DNA of 64,000 nt from Motiliproteus sp036960175 (GTDB taxonomy: Bacteria; Pseudomonadota; Gammaproteobacteria; Pseudomonadales; Balneatricaceae): assembly GCA_036960175.1 (NCBI GenBank), contig JBALWH010000004.1:124001-188000 (forward strand). The letters run 5' to 3'. Under the pieces are notes generated by a model. The model saw nothing but the letters and a program-made list of their open reading frames with translations. It was not told where the DNA came from and did no database searches. The number at the start of each line of letters is the position of its first letter. The first letter of the stretch is position 1. Shown here in pieces: positions 53,415-61,795 of this stretch. Made by a program: the position numbers and the translations under genes.

Positions 53415-54776
53415 ATGTCTGATCACTCTAAACCAATCATTTTTATAGATGATGAAAAACATATCCGTACTGCAAGCAGTCAGACGCTGGAGTTGGCCGG
53501 CTATGAGGTCATTGCCCTAGATAGTGCTGAAAAAGCGCTGAGTCTATTACACGAGGATTGGCCGGGGGTAGTGGTCAGCGATATCAGCATGCCCGGCACT
53601 GATGGCCTGTCTTTTATGAACCAGGCTTTGGCAATGGTGCCTGATCTCCCCGTTATTCTGATCACCGGTCACGGTGACATTTCCATGGCCGTCAATGCTA
53701 TGCGAGATGGTGCCTACGATTTCATTGAAAAGCCCTTTCCGGCAGAGCTGCTCACTGATGTGGTGCGCAGAGCCATGGAGAAGCGAGCGCTGACTCTGGA
53801 AAACAGAGAGCTTAGGCAAGAGCTGCAAGCTCAGAATACGCCGGGTCCTCGTATTATCGGCAAAGCTCAGTCCGTGCACCGGATGCGGCAGTTGTTGATG
53901 CAAGTTGCCGATGCGCCTGCCGATATTTTGCTTATGGGTGAAACAGGGACCGGTAAAGACCTAGTGGCTCGTTATCTTCACGAAAATAGTCGTCGGGTAT
54001 CTAAGAATTTCGTTGCCATTAACTGTGGTGGAGTTCCTGAAAATCTCATAGAGAGTGAGCTTTTCGGTCACGAAAAAGGCGCCTTCACCGACGCCAAGAA
54101 TCTACGTATTGGGAAATTAGAGCATGCTCATGGCGGTACCTTGTTTCTGGACGAAATCGAAAGCATGCCGATGTCTTTGCAGATCCGGCTGCTTCGAGTA
54201 TTGGAAGAACGAAGTATCGAGCGGCTGGGCTCAAATGAAGTCATTCCTTTGGATTTGCGCATCGTCGCTGCATCGAAAGCAGATCTGAAGGAGCTGAGTG
54301 CCGAAGGTCGGTTTCGTGAAGACCTTTATTATCGTCTTAATGTAGTCAGGGTCGATATACCGGCCTTGCGCGAACGTCCGGAAGATATAGCACTGTTGTT
54401 TCAGCATTTTGCGTTGGTCGCCTCGGCGCTATACCAGAAAGAGATCCCAGCCCTTAGTCCAGAGCGGGTCCATAGCTTGATGGCCTATGCTTGGCCTGGC
54501 AACGTGCGGGAGCTGCGTAATGTGGCGGAGCGTTATGTGCTACTTGGAGAGTCCTGTACTTTCGAATCTGATCATTTGATTCCTCAGGACAGTCCAGCTA
54601 CTGGAATTACCCTGCCAGAAAAGGTCGATCGTTTTGAGCGCATGCTGGTTGAAGAAGATTTGGCTAAAAATAACGGCAGTATCAAAGAGACTCTTATCAG
54701 TCTTGGCCTGCCACGCAAAACCCTTTACGACAAGATGCGAAAATACGGTATTGATAAGCGGCAATATAAAGCCTGA
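53415..54776 (+). CDS. dctD: DctD-like NtrC-family sigma-54 activator
   Basis: 453 residues: receiver with VVSDISMPGTDG phosphoacceptor, AAA+ domain with Walker A GETGTGKDLVAR, the sigma-54-contacting ESELFGHEKGAFTDA loop (GAFTGA variant with Asp in place of Gly), Walker B TLFLDEIESM, and a Fis-type helix-turn-helix (GSIKETLISLGLPRKTLYDKMRKYG). The target is likely the dctPQM operon, whose promoter is of the sigma-54 type. Confidence 0.92.
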   Translation: MSDHSKPIIFIDDEKHIRTASSQTLELAGYEVIALDSAEKALSLLHEDWPGVVVSDISMPGTDGLSFMNQALAMVPDLPVILITGHGDISMAVNAMRDGAYDFIEKPFPAELLTDVVRRAMEKRALTLENRELRQELQAQNTPGPRIIGKAQSVHRMRQLLMQVADAPADILLMGETGTGKDLVARYLHENSRRVSKNFVAINCGGVPENLIESELFGHEKGAFTDAKNLRIGKLEHAHGGTLFLDEIESMPMSLQIRLLRVLEERSIERLGSNEVIPLDLRIVAASKADLKELSAEGRFREDLYYRLNVVRVDIPALRERPEDIALLFQHFALVASALYQKEIPALSPERVHSLMAYAWPGNVRELRNVAERYVLLGESCTFESDHLIPQDSPATGITLPEKVDRFERMLVEEDLAKNNGSIKETLISLGLPRKTLYDKMRKYGIDKRQYKA

Positions 54777-55085
54777 CTCGTTTTCCTCGTTTGCAGGCTG
54801 GTTTTAAACAAGCGTATTTATTTTCACGTTGCTCCCTATGGTTGGTCGCTGCTTAACACCGGCCAACGTTCATGGCCCCCCTATCCTGCTGAATTATTTG
54901 GCTTGCCGTCGTTAAACTAATCGTGAGGAGAGCTCATCGCTTTCGCAAAGCGATCCTCGTTGAACCTAGTAGAGCCCTTCCGGCCATTTATTTACGACTA
55001 GACTTACTAGTAACCCCCAGTGACTTTATCTTGATATTAAAAGGTATAGGTCGATTGTTGTGCGGTTCTAATCAGGAGGGCGGGT
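54777..55085. other. Gene-free stretch before the L,D-transpeptidase
   Basis: 309 bp with no supported gene. It has a perfect hairpin ATCGCTTT-CGC-AAAGCGAT at 54936-54954 without a T-run. The promoter of the L,D-transpeptidase gene should lie to its right; I see no strong consensus. Confidence 0.45.
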
Positions 55086-56312
55086 GTGAGATCAGTGGCT
55101 GGTTTTCTGTCATTAATGGTGCTTTTTGTCGGCATGAGTGTTTCCGCTCAGGCGCAGCAGATGGCGGGTGCCAATGTGGCCGTAATGAGCCTAATGCCCG
55201 TTCCGGTAAATCGCTACGCAGCCCCTGAGAATATTGAGAACAGACAAAATTTCCAAAGCCTTGGTGAGGCTGCATTCTTTTTCTTACGGCTGATGAATGA
55301 CCGGCGTTGGAAGCCTATTGCCGATGGTCCGTTGCTGCGCCCCGGTGATGATCATCCGCAGGTTTTGGAGCTGCGGCGGCTATTGTCTCTTTATGGGGAT
55401 TTACCTTTCAGTGTTATCAGTGAATCAGATTTCTTTGGTCAGCCCTTACAGCAGGCGTTAATGCGTTTTCAGCGCCGCCACGGTATTAAAGTTGATGGCA
55501 TTATGGGGCCTAAGACTCGCGCTATGTTGAATATAACGCCGCGCCATCGGGCATTTCAGATCGCATTGAATATCGAGCGTCAGCAGCAATTTAAAGGACG
55601 TAATAAGCAGCGCTATATTCAGGTTAATATTCCCGAATATCAGCTGAGGTACTTTGATGATGGTGCTGAAGTTCTGGCCATGAAAACCATTATTGGTCGG
55701 CGTACGCGACCCACTCCGCTGTTTGAAAGCAAGATTAGGTCGCTGGTGGTCAATCCTTCTTGGAGCGTTCCCAAGAGCATTGCCTATAAGGATATTTTGC
55801 CTCATTGGGCAGCGGACCAGGATTATCTGAAGAAAAAGAATCTTAAAATTGTTTCTGGTTGGCAAGACCCTAGGCAGCCTATAGAGGAAGGCCAAGCTGA
55901 CAAGTCTCAGCTCTATCGTGGTAAGGAGTATTTGCGTTTCTGGCAGCCTCCAGGGGAGGGTAATGCGCTTGGCCGAGTGAAGTTTGATTTCCCTAATACT
56001 CATTCGGTTTATCTCCATGACACGCCATCGAGGGGGCTTTTTGATGAGACTGAGCGGGCCTTGAGCTCCGGCTGTGTGCGCCTTGAAAAACCCCTGTTAT
56101 TGGCGCGGACGTTACTGGCCTCCACAGTCGCCGACCCTGGGGCTAAACTAGCGGCAGAACTGGAGAAAAGCGACACTATCTATCTACGGCTAGAGCCGGT
56201 TCCTATTTATACAACCTACTGGACTGCTTGGCTGGATGAGCGTCGGGTGCTGCATTTTAGTGATGATGTGTATCGTCGGGATCGCGTAGAACTTAGCCAA
56301 AACTTGCTTTAA
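55086..56312 (+). CDS. L,D-transpeptidase (LdtD/YcbB-like)
   Basis: 408 residues, start GTG at 55086 with CAGGAGG upstream. A signal peptide (VAGFLSLMVLFVGMSVSAQAQ) leads to a peptidoglycan-binding helical domain (QALMRFQRRHGIKVDGIMGPKTRAML), then the YkuD catalytic domain with the active Cys in LSSGCVRLEKP and the His in HSVYLHDTP. It makes 3-3 crosslinks in murein. It is shorter than E. coli LdtD. The next gene is a MepK-like hydrolase, the same pairing as ycbB-ycbK. Confidence 0.9.
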   Translation: MRSVAGFLSLMVLFVGMSVSAQAQQMAGANVAVMSLMPVPVNRYAAPENIENRQNFQSLGEAAFFFLRLMNDRRWKPIADGPLLRPGDDHPQVLELRRLLSLYGDLPFSVISESDFFGQPLQQALMRFQRRHGIKVDGIMGPKTRAMLNITPRHRAFQIALNIERQQQFKGRNKQRYIQVNIPEYQLRYFDDGAEVLAMKTIIGRRTRPTPLFESKIRSLVVNPSWSVPKSIAYKDILPHWAADQDYLKKKNLKIVSGWQDPRQPIEEGQADKSQLYRGKEYLRFWQPPGEGNALGRVKFDFPNTHSVYLHDTPSRGLFDETERALSSGCVRLEKPLLLARTLLASTVADPGAKLAAELEKSDTIYLRLEPVPIYTTYWTAWLDERRVLHFSDDVYRRDRVELSQNLL

Positions 56313-56409
56313 GTCATCTATCGGTATTGTTTTCTGTATAAAAACTGTACAGCCGTAAATGGGTTGGGCATACTCTCAGCCAATTCAGAGGTAATACAGG
56401 TTTTAGAGT

Positions 56410-56967
56410 GTGGATCGCGCAGTAATCAGTCGTCGGAATTTTCTTAAAGTATCAAGTGGCCTCGTAGCCGCCGCTGCCGTCTCTCCGGTTTGGGCTCGCC
56501 ATCAATCAATTCCTGAACACGAACGTAGCCTGACTTTTTATAATCTTCATACTGGTGAAAAGCTGCGTTCAACCTACTGGGTTGAGGGTGAGTACATTCC
56601 CACAGAGCTGAGTAGCATCAACCATCTTCTGCGTGATCACCGCAACGGTAGTCAGATCGAAATGGATCATTCGCTGTTGGACCTGCTGCATGATATTCGT
56701 TTGGTGACCGGGTTTTCTGATCCGCTACATGTGATTTCAGGCTATCGCTCCCCTGCTACTAACGCCAAGTTACGTAAAAATAGTGGTGGCGTAGCTAAGA
56801 AAAGCCTGCACATGCAAGGCAAGGCTATCGATATTCGCATGCCAGGATTGAATCTGGATACGCTGCATACCCGAGCGCTGTCGTTAAGAGCTGGTGGTGT
56901 GGGTTATTACCGGCGCAGCAATTTTATCCACCTTGATGTGGGCCGTGTGCGCAACTGGCGTGGCTAA
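56410..56967 (+). CDS. MepK-like murein endopeptidase (DUF882)
   Basis: 185 residues, start GTG at 56410. The N-terminus has a twin-arginine signal (SRRNFLKVSSGLVAAAAV). The peptidase M15-like zinc site is visible as HVISGYRSPATNAKL, SLHMQGKAIDIR and FIHLDVGRVRNW. E. coli MepK (YcbK) cuts the 3-3 crosslinks made by L,D-transpeptidases, so the two genes here probably form one remodelling pair. Confidence 0.9.
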   Translation: MDRAVISRRNFLKVSSGLVAAAAVSPVWARHQSIPEHERSLTFYNLHTGEKLRSTYWVEGEYIPTELSSINHLLRDHRNGSQIEMDHSLLDLLHDIRLVTGFSDPLHVISGYRSPATNAKLRKNSGGVAKKSLHMQGKAIDIRMPGLNLDTLHTRALSLRAGGVGYYRRSNFIHLDVGRVRNWRG

Positions 56968-57386
56968 ATATCTCGCCGGATATATTAATCTACCCTCCTG
57001 TTTTTTGATTCTTTTTATTTATAACCTACAAGTCCTATTGCCCAGGTGTTGAGATACCCCCCCCCTCCATCTTTTCACCCACCCGAGTGCTACCGGCCCT
57101 TCGTTAGTCATTGCTTTTCAATTCGCCCCCTCTCTGCTAAGTCGTGTTAGAGGCGGGAATCCCCTGTTCTTATTTTAAGAATGGGTGGAATTCCGCCTGT
57201 TATCGATGGGTAGAGCTAGGTGTTGATATGCGTTACGTACCTATCTTGTTGTTTGTAATAGATAATCTATGTTTTTTGTGGTTCTGGAACAGTTGTTGCT
57301 ATATGTTATTCAGGTTGCGTGCCTAGCATTGCCACCAAACGGTTCATCCGTAATAAAAATCAGAAAGTGAAGATGAGGAAAACAAT
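56968..57386 (+). promoter_or_regulatory. Control region of the dctPQM operon
   Basis: 419 bp. Besides the sigma-54 promoter listed separately, it holds an inverted repeat AGGCGGGAAT (57151-57160) and AATTCCGCCT (57189-57198) about 110-160 bp upstream of the expected start, a suitable place for a DctD upstream binding site. A small TTCTT/AAGAA stem lies inside it. No gene is supported in this stretch. Confidence 0.5.
57285..57300 (+). promoter_or_regulatory. Sigma-54 (-24/-12) promoter of dctP
   Basis: TGGAACAGTTGTTGCT: GG at 57286-57287 and GC at 57298-57299 are 10 bases apart, exactly the RpoN spacing, and the element matches TGGCACG-N4-TTGCW at nearly every informative base. Transcription would start near 57311, about 76 bp before the dctP ATG. 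It fits control by the DctB/DctD pair encoded upstream. Confidence 0.8.
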
Positions 57387-58370
57387 ATGCGTCTTTTGAC
57401 TACTGCAGTTGCCGCTATGGCTCTGACTATTGGTGCCCAGGTAGCTACTGCTGCGCCAGTAGAAATTAAGTTCTCTCACGTTGTTGCTGAAAACACCCCT
57501 AAGGGTCAGATGGCAAACAAGTTCCGCGATCTTGTTGCAGAGCGTCTTGCAGGTAAGGTTGAAGTTAAGGTTTTCCCAAGCTCTCAGCTGTTTGGCGACA
57601 ACAAAGTTTTGGAAGCAATGCTGCTGGGCGATGTCCAAATGGCGGCTCCTTCTCTGTCTAAATTCCAGAAATATACTAAGTCTCTGCAAATTTTCGACCT
57701 ACCATTCCTGTTCAAAGATATGGCCGCTGTAGAGCGTTTCCAGAGCGGACCTGACGGTCAGAAACTGCTTAAGTCTCTGGAGAAGAAAGGTCTGGTTGGT
57801 CTGGGTTACCTGCACAACGGTATGAAGCAGCTGTCTGCTAATGATCCCCTGCACGTACCTGCTGATGCCAAAGGCAAGAAGTTCCGTATCATGACTTCTG
57901 ATGTTCTGCAGGCGCAGTTCGAGGCAGTTAAAGCGGTTCCTCTGAAGAAGCCTTTCTCAGAAGTATTTACCTTGCTGCAAACCAAAGCGATCGATGGTCA
58001 GGAAAATACCTGGTCAAACATCTTCTCCAAGAAGTTTTTCGAAGTTCAGCCTTTCATCACCGAGTCTAATCACGGTGTTCTGGACTACTTGGTCGTAACT
58101 TCTGCTGAGTTCTGGTTGACTCTGGACCCAGCGATTCGCGGTGACGTACAAAAAGCTTTGAACGAAGCTATTGCTCACGGCAACAAGATTGCTGCTCAAA
58201 AGGGTGTAAGCGACAAGCAAGCGATTGCTGACTCTGGCCGTTCTGAAGTAATCACCATCTCTGACGCTGAGCGTAAGCTGTGGGTTGATGCGATGAAGCC
58301 TGTTTGGAAGCAGTTCGAAGGTCAAATCGGTGCTGATTTGATTAAAGCTGCTGAAGCTTCAAATAAGTAA
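57387..58370 (+). CDS. dctP: TRAP transporter periplasmic substrate-binding protein
   Basis: 327 residues with a signal peptide ending near TAAPVEIKFSH. DctP-family hallmarks: HVVAENTPKGQMANKFRDLV, the FDLPFLFKD stretch, KGKKFRIMTSDVLQAQFEAV with the carboxylate-binding Arg, and KAIDGQENTWSNIFSKKF. It delivers an organic acid to the DctQM permease. Codon choice is strongly biased, as for a highly expressed gene. GAGGA precedes the ATG. Confidence 0.93.
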   Translation: MRLLTTAVAAMALTIGAQVATAAPVEIKFSHVVAENTPKGQMANKFRDLVAERLAGKVEVKVFPSSQLFGDNKVLEAMLLGDVQMAAPSLSKFQKYTKSLQIFDLPFLFKDMAAVERFQSGPDGQKLLKSLEKKGLVGLGYLHNGMKQLSANDPLHVPADAKGKKFRIMTSDVLQAQFEAVKAVPLKKPFSEVFTLLQTKAIDGQENTWSNIFSKKFFEVQPFITESNHGVLDYLVVTSAEFWLTLDPAIRGDVQKALNEAIAHGNKIAAQKGVSDKQAIADSGRSEVITISDAERKLWVDAMKPVWKQFEGQIGADLIKAAEASNK

Positions 58371-58386
58371 GCTATCCTTAGTTACG

Positions 58387-58420
58387 AAGACGGGGGGGGG
58401 GGGAGCCTCCCCCTGTCTTT
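58387..58420 (+). repeat. G12 tract and hairpin between dctP and dctQ
   Basis: GAC followed by 12 G residues (58392-58403), then AGCC and TCCCCCTGTC; the G tract can pair with the C-rich arm. Such a hairpin after dctP could protect its mRNA or attenuate transcription into dctQM, giving more binding protein than permease. The homopolymer is also prone to slippage and to sequencing error. Confidence 0.55.
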
Positions 58421-58574
58421 CGCTGGATGGCGGTGTTTCACAGGAGACTCCTGGCTTCCGCAATAACCAGCTAGAAGTGTCCTATGGGACATTCCCATTT
58501 CTATAGTTCAAGCAGTGCGATGACATGACCTTCATGCCATCTTCCACTGTATGCCGTTTGAGGGTTATGGGCAT

Positions 58575-59129
58575 ATGAGTAAATTAATCACAAAACTAGA
58601 GGAAAGCTTTCTCGCCCTACTATTGGTGGGAATGGTTCTCCTAGTGTTCGCAGAAGTAGTAATGCGCTTCGGTTTTAATGCCGGCATTCACTGGGCTCAA
58701 GAGGTCACGTTGTTGATGTCCGCTTGGTTCGTTCTGTTTGGCGCTTCTTATGGCGTTAAAGTTGGCTGTCATATCGGTGTTGATGTGTTCGTCAAAATGT
58801 TGCCCCGCGGCGCACACCGTGCTGTGACTATTTTCGCTCTGCTGCTATGTCTGTTTTACTGTGCCTTGTTTCTCTATGGCAGCTGGGTTTATATCAGTAA
58901 GCTCCATATGATCGGTATTGAGCTTGAAGATGTGCCAATACCTAGATGGATTCCTACCAGCGCCCTGTTTATAGGTTTTTCTCTCTTGGCATTTCGGTTA
59001 TCTCAATTGCTATGGAAAGTCATTACTAATAAGGCCGACGGTTTTCATCTGGCTGATGAAGCTGCAGACAGTATGGAATTGGCAAGAGAACTCGAAGAAT
59101 TACAGAAGAAGTCAGAGGAGAACAAATAA
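58575..59129 (+). CDS. dctQ: TRAP transporter small membrane subunit
   Basis: 184 residues from the ATG at 58575 (MSKLITKLEES); an in-frame ATG at 58551 is the alternative. Four hydrophobic helices, with the family EVVMRFGFNAGIHWAQEVTLLMSAWFVLFGASYGVK region (in part WAQEVTLLMSAW). The C-terminal tail is acidic and helical. The stop overlaps the dctM start as TAATG. Confidence 0.9.
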   Translation: MSKLITKLEESFLALLLVGMVLLVFAEVVMRFGFNAGIHWAQEVTLLMSAWFVLFGASYGVKVGCHIGVDVFVKMLPRGAHRAVTIFALLLCLFYCALFLYGSWVYISKLHMIGIELEDVPIPRWIPTSALFIGFSLLAFRLSQLLWKVITNKADGFHLADEAADSMELARELEELQKKSEENK

Positions 59130-60526
59130 TGGCAACGGCAACGCTCTTCATCCTTCTTTTCGCCTGTATGTTTATGGGCATGCCTATCGCTATTGCGTTG
59201 GGACTTTCCAGTGTTTCTACGATATTGCTGTTCTCAAATGACTCATTGGCGTCGATTTCGCTGAAGTTATTTGAGGCGACGTCGGAACACTATACGTTGC
59301 TAGCCATTCCGTTCTTTATTTTGTCTTCAGCGTTCCTGTCCACCGGTGGTGTCGCTAAGCGGCTGATTGATTTTGCCATCGACAGTGTCGGTCATATCAA
59401 AGGCGGTCTTGCCATGGCCTCGGTTATGGCCTGCATGTTGTTTGCTGCAGTATCTGGATCCTCACCGGCGACCGTAGCGGCTATCGGTACGATCGTCATT
59501 GCCGGTATGGTTCGCTCAGGCTACCCGGAGGACTTTGCTGCCGGTGTTATCACGACTTCCGGTACTTTGGGTATCCTTATACCGCCTTCCATCGTGATGT
59601 TGGTCTACGCGGCAGCGACTGAAGTTTCCGCGTCGCGGATGTTTATGGCCGGTTTTCTGCCTGGTTTGATGATGGGTGGTTTACTGATGCTGGCAATCTA
59701 TGTTGTTGCCCGCATTAAGAAACTGCCAGCGCAAGCCTTCCCTGGGTTTCGTCAGCTATTCCGCTCTGGCGCTATTGCCATGGGCGGTTTGATGCTAATC
59801 GTTATCGTCTTGGGTTCCATTTACGGTGGCATCGCTAGTCCGACTGAAGCGGCTGCAGCTGCGGCCGTATATGCTTATCTAGTGGCGGTCATGGGTTACC
59901 GTGATATGGGGCCGATTAAAGGTGTGCCTTGGCAGAAAGAAGGTGAAGCAATACCTGTAGCAATGGTTCGCAATATTGTTCAGGTTGCTGTCGCTATTCC
60001 GCGCTCGTTCATCTGCTCAGATGTGAACAAGGTGGTTCTTGACGCTGCTAAAGTCAGCATGATGCTGATGTTTATTATTGCTAACGCCATGCTGTTTGCC
60101 CATGTGTTGACTACGGAGCGTATTCCTCACGCTGTTGCAGAAGTGATTCTACAGTGGGGGCTACCTGCCTGGGGTTTTCTGATTGTTGTTAACATCTTGT
60201 TGTTGATTGCCGGTAACTTCATGGAGCCGACGGCAATCCTGTTGATCATGGCACCTATCCTGTTCCCGATTGCGGTACAGCTGGGTATCGATCCTATCCA
60301 TCTGGGTATCATCATGGTGGTTAATATGGAGATTGGTATGCTGACGCCGCCGGTGGGCCTCAACCTGTTCGTGACGGCAGGTATAACGGGGCACAACATG
60401 ATCTGGGTAATAAAGGCAGTAGCGCCTTGGCTGGTGTTGATGTTGTTCTTCCTGATGCTGATCACATTCATCCCATCTATATCTTTGGCACTGCCAGAAT
60501 ATATCGACTATCTCAAAGGATACTGA
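59129..60526 (+). CDS. dctM: TRAP transporter large membrane subunit
   Basis: 465 residues, about 12 hydrophobic segments. DctM signatures: MACMLFAAVSGSSPATVAAIG, GTLGILIPPSIVMLVYA, YGGIASPTEAAAAAAVYA and GMLTPPVGLNLFV. It is some 35 residues longer than many homologues because of a polar insert near residues 260-295 (GVPWQKEGEAIPVAMVRN). Sodium-dependent uptake with DctQ and DctP. Confidence 0.93.
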   Translation: MATATLFILLFACMFMGMPIAIALGLSSVSTILLFSNDSLASISLKLFEATSEHYTLLAIPFFILSSAFLSTGGVAKRLIDFAIDSVGHIKGGLAMASVMACMLFAAVSGSSPATVAAIGTIVIAGMVRSGYPEDFAAGVITTSGTLGILIPPSIVMLVYAAATEVSASRMFMAGFLPGLMMGGLLMLAIYVVARIKKLPAQAFPGFRQLFRSGAIAMGGLMLIVIVLGSIYGGIASPTEAAAAAAVYAYLVAVMGYRDMGPIKGVPWQKEGEAIPVAMVRNIVQVAVAIPRSFICSDVNKVVLDAAKVSMMLMFIIANAMLFAHVLTTERIPHAVAEVILQWGLPAWGFLIVVNILLLIAGNFMEPTAILLIMAPILFPIAVQLGIDPIHLGIIMVVNMEIGMLTPPVGLNLFVTAGITGHNMIWVIKAVAPWLVLMLFFLMLITFIPSISLALPEYIDYLKGY

Positions 60527-60540
60527 TCCTTGAGATTGAA

Positions 60541-60568
60541 AAAGTCGCCTTAGGGCGGCTTTTTTTTG
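60541..60568 (+). terminator. dctPQM operon terminator
   Basis: AAAGTCGCC-TTA-GGGCGGCT followed by a run of eight T residues; the stem has one T-G pair. It closes the TRAP operon just after dctM. Confidence 0.85.
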
Positions 60569-60687
60569 CCTGCAATTTAGGGCGTCGATGGGCCGTTTAG
60601 GTTAGGTCAGTTTGAGTTAGAGGTTTAACGGCATCGCTTTGTTCTGCATATACTGGATTTATCTTGGAATGGTTTATAGGTGAAGCG

Positions 60688-61761
60688 ATGGATACCGTCA
60701 TATCAATACAAGTCAGAGGGGTGCGTTTGCCGATGATTGAGGCCCATCGAACGGCTAGCGGTGAAATTACGGAATCCCCATTGGTTCTTGTCGATGTGAC
60801 AACGGCTGATGGCAGTGTCGGCCATGGGTTGGTGTTTACTTACACTGTCGCAGCGCTTAATCCGCTAATGCAGTTGCTACAGAATATGGGGCCGTTACTT
60901 GTTGGGCAGCCATTAGCACCTGCTAGTGTGATGGAGCAGCTGCATAAAAAATTTCGCCTGCTGGGTACTCAGGGGCTTGTGGGCATCGCTTTGGCTGCTA
61001 TTGATATGGCGTTATGGGATGCCAAGGTCAGAGCCGCTGGTATGTCTCTAGTGAGTTATTTGGGTGGGGTTGCCAAACCTATACCGGTCTACGCGGGGAT
61101 CGGCTATGAGGGTGTTGATGGCAGTGCTCAAGCCGCAGAGCGGTTGGTTGGTGAAGGGTTTTTAGGGGTTAAGGCAAAGATCGGATATCCGACGTTGGAG
61201 CAGGATGTCGCTGTGGTCGGAGCTATTCGCGCCGCTGTTGGCGATGAGGTTGCGGTTATGGTGGATTACAACCAGTGTCTGATGCCTGTTGAAGCGATAC
61301 AGAGAATTAAGGCATTAAGCCAATTTCGTCTGAGCTGGGTAGAAGAGCCGACCTTGGCTCATGATTTTCAGGGACACCGTCGCATCGCTGATGCGGTTGA
61401 TACTCCTATTCAGTGTGGTGAAAACTGGTGGGGTCCGCTGGATATGCAGCATGCGATTGATGCCCAGAGCAGTGATTATATGATGGCGGATGTTATGAAA
61501 ATCGGGGGTGTCAGTGGTTGGATGCAAGCATCAGCTCTTGCTGCTCAGAGGGGCATCAGGCTTTCCAGTCACCTGTGGCCTGAACTCAGTGCACAGTTAC
61601 TGTGTTTAACGCCTACTGCTCATTGGTTGGAGTATATTGATTGGTGGAATCCGATCATCGCAGAGCCTCTGCAGGTTGAAAATGGCTATGCCCGCGTGGA
61701 TGTTGCGGAGGCCACGGGAGTTCGTTGGAATGAGTCGGTAGTAGCCCGCTACCAGGTTTAA
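60688..61761 (+). CDS. Mandelate-racemase-like enolase superfamily enzyme
   Basis: 357 residues from the ATG at 60688, preceded by AGGTGA; an in-frame TTG at 60664 is less likely. It aligns along its length with Pseudomonas putida mandelate racemase: KxK bases in GVKAKIGYPTLEQD, metal ligands Asp in MVDYNQ, Glu in WVEEPTLAHD, Glu in CGENWWGP, and the catalytic His in LSSHLWPE, plus TPTAHWLE. Expected to abstract an alpha proton from a 2-hydroxy or aromatic acid. It follows the TRAP operon and may act on the imported substrate. Confidence 0.85.
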   Translation: MDTVISIQVRGVRLPMIEAHRTASGEITESPLVLVDVTTADGSVGHGLVFTYTVAALNPLMQLLQNMGPLLVGQPLAPASVMEQLHKKFRLLGTQGLVGIALAAIDMALWDAKVRAAGMSLVSYLGGVAKPIPVYAGIGYEGVDGSAQAAERLVGEGFLGVKAKIGYPTLEQDVAVVGAIRAAVGDEVAVMVDYNQCLMPVEAIQRIKALSQFRLSWVEEPTLAHDFQGHRRIADAVDTPIQCGENWWGPLDMQHAIDAQSSDYMMADVMKIGGVSGWMQASALAAQRGIRLSSHLWPELSAQLLCLTPTAHWLEYIDWWNPIIAEPLQVENGYARVDVAEATGVRWNESVVARYQV

Positions 61762-61795
61762 GTTGTTCAGCGGGCTTCAGTTCATTGCTAATAGA

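Noticed and set aside
56336..56356. LexA box before the MepK-like gene
   Set aside because: CTGT and ACAG halves are present but the spacing is 11 rather than 8 bases.
57144..57326. Small plus-strand open frame upstream of dctP
   Set aside because: It spans the sigma-54 promoter and the inverted repeat, lacks a ribosome binding site and shows no protein-like composition.
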